DNA from: Bos javanicus
Lineage: Eukaryota > Chordata > Mammalia > Artiodactyla > Bovidae
Direction of reading: 5' to 3'
Assembly: GCF_032452875.1 (NCBI RefSeq)
Contig: NW_026893638.1
Coordinates: 434,001 to 498,000, forward strand
DNA length: 64,000 nucleotides
Shown: one piece after another, positions 63,439 to 64,000 of the stretch
How the letters are laid out: each line of letters opens with the position of its first letter
Position numbering within the stretch: the first letter of the stretch is position 1
Translations under genes and position numbers: made by a program
The notes under the pieces: model-generated
The model's input: only the letters and a program-made list of their open reading frames with translations
What the model was told of the DNA's origin: nothing
The model's database searches: none

Positions 63439-64000
63439 AGATCACGTGACTGAGCATGCACTGTTCACGTGGCTGATCATACACTGATCACGTGATGATC
63501 ATGCACTGATCACTTGGATATCATGCACTGATCACGTGGCTGATCATACACTGTTCACGTGTCTGACCATGCACTGATCACGTGGCTGATCATACACTGC
63601 TCACGTAACTGATCATGCACTGATCACGTGGCTATCATGCACTGATCACGTGGCTGAACATGCACTGTTCACGTGGCTGATCACACACCTGTCACGTGAC
63701 ATATCCTGCACTGATCACGTGGCACTCATGCACTGATCACGTGGCTGATCATACTCTGCTCACGTAACTCATGCACACATCACGTGGCTATCATGCACTG
63801 CTCACGTGGCTCGTCATGGAATGATCACGTAGCAACCATATACTGGTCACGTGACTGATCATGCAAAGATCACGTAAATGATCATGCACTGTTCACGTGA
63901 CTGATCATGTACTGATCACGTGACTGATCATGCACTGATCACGTGGCTATCATGCTCTGCTCACGTGGCTGATCATGCAACGATCACGTAGCAACCATGT
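63439..64000 (+). repeat. Start of triplet unit 3, second copy (cut)
   Basis: These 562 bases of canonical unit run as far as GTAGCAACCATGT. A private change is CATATCCTGCACTG (near 63701). The array continues past the window edge. Confidence 0.9.

Larger units (their letters stand above)
1..64000 (+). repeat. Satellite array, 23 bp monomer, head to tail
   Basis: The whole window is a tandem array. The commonest monomer is 23 bp: half-unit TGATCATGCAC followed by half-unit TGATCACGTGGC. The halves share TGATCA and differ mainly in CATGCAC versus CACGTGGC, so the 23-mer probably arose by doubling of an element of about 11.5 bp. Three monomer flavours recur: GGCTGATCATG (23 bp), GACTGATCATG (23 bp) and GGCTATCATG (22 bp). 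All blocks and markers point the same way, so I see no inversion. Both halves contain TGA and 23 is not a multiple of 3, so stops occur in every frame on both strands. Both window edges cut the array, so neither end of the satellite is present. The family is not one I recognise by name. Confidence 0.97.
60001..64000 (+). repeat. Triplet higher-order repeat, copy 2 (cut by window end)
   Basis: This repeats the unit order of 54928 to 60000: a full unit with TACTGGTAACGTGAC, a unit with the 0.63 kb loss, then the start of a third unit. About 1.07 kb of the third unit lies outside the window if the period holds. Confidence 0.86.

Noticed and set aside
1..64000. A CRISPR array, because of short direct repeats at regular spacing.
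   Set aside because: Repeats abut one another with no unique spacers, no leader or cas genes are present, and the repetition is nested at several scales as in a eukaryotic satellite.
1..64000. A known centromere satellite with CENP-B boxes, or telomeric repeats.
   Set aside because: I found no TTCGTTGGAAACGGGA-like box, no alpha-satellite-like 171 bp monomer and no run of TTAGGG. A centromeric role cannot be excluded but is not supported.
1..64000. A bacterial replication origin or Dam-regulated region, from the dense GATC sites.
   Set aside because: No DnaA boxes, AT-rich unwinding element or bacterial genes are seen. GATC density is a by-product of the TGATCA half-unit and continues without change for 64 kb.

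Overview
This 64 kb window is satellite DNA from end to end. I see no credible protein-coding gene, RNA gene, transposon or unique sequence. The basic unit is about 23 bp, made of two related half-units, TGATCATGCAC and TGATCACGTGGC. It repeats head to tail on one strand, with common variants GAC for GGC and CTATCA for CTGATCA. The unit is about 52% GC with no strand skew. TGA stops fall in all frames, so the array cannot code. Long nested repetition and frequent CACGTG to CATGTG or CACATG changes (the pattern of methylated CpG decay) point to a eukaryotic nuclear genome with CpG methylation, such as an animal or plant. I cannot name the species or a database satellite family.

The array is punctuated by 38 copies of a different, richer sequence block of 222 to 267 bp. 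Each block is itself a small tandem array of four or five units of about 46 bp, each divisible into two 23 bp halves. It therefore looks like an old sister of the same 23 bp family and not a foreign insertion. There are two subfamilies: A (8 copies, 263 bp, all left of 26.6 kb) and B (30 copies). B comes as a long form (about 267 bp, five subunits) and a short form (222 bp, four subunits).

Layout: 1 to about 18.9 kb is a divergent, mutation-rich mixture of A-type and B-type higher-order repeats with local duplications and hybrid junctions. From about 18.9 to 26.3 kb, much of the array is strikingly free of variants. From 26.6 to 54.9 kb, B blocks in a recurrent long/short order define higher-order units of about 0.9, 1.2 to 1.3, 1.7 to 1.9 and 2 to 3.3 kb. 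The longest of these are stretched by variant-poor tracts. From 54.9 kb to the window end, only long B blocks remain, in a triplet of units that repeats every 5.07 to 5.10 kb.

The blocks and markers show how the array evolved: unequal exchange and local amplification at scales of 23 bp, 46 bp, about 159 bp, about 1.9 kb and about 5.1 kb. Possible functions rest on motif content alone. The array carries a very dense set of CACGTG E-boxes, including perfect GTCACGTGAC palindromes. Any role in binding bHLH factors or in chromosome structure is inference.
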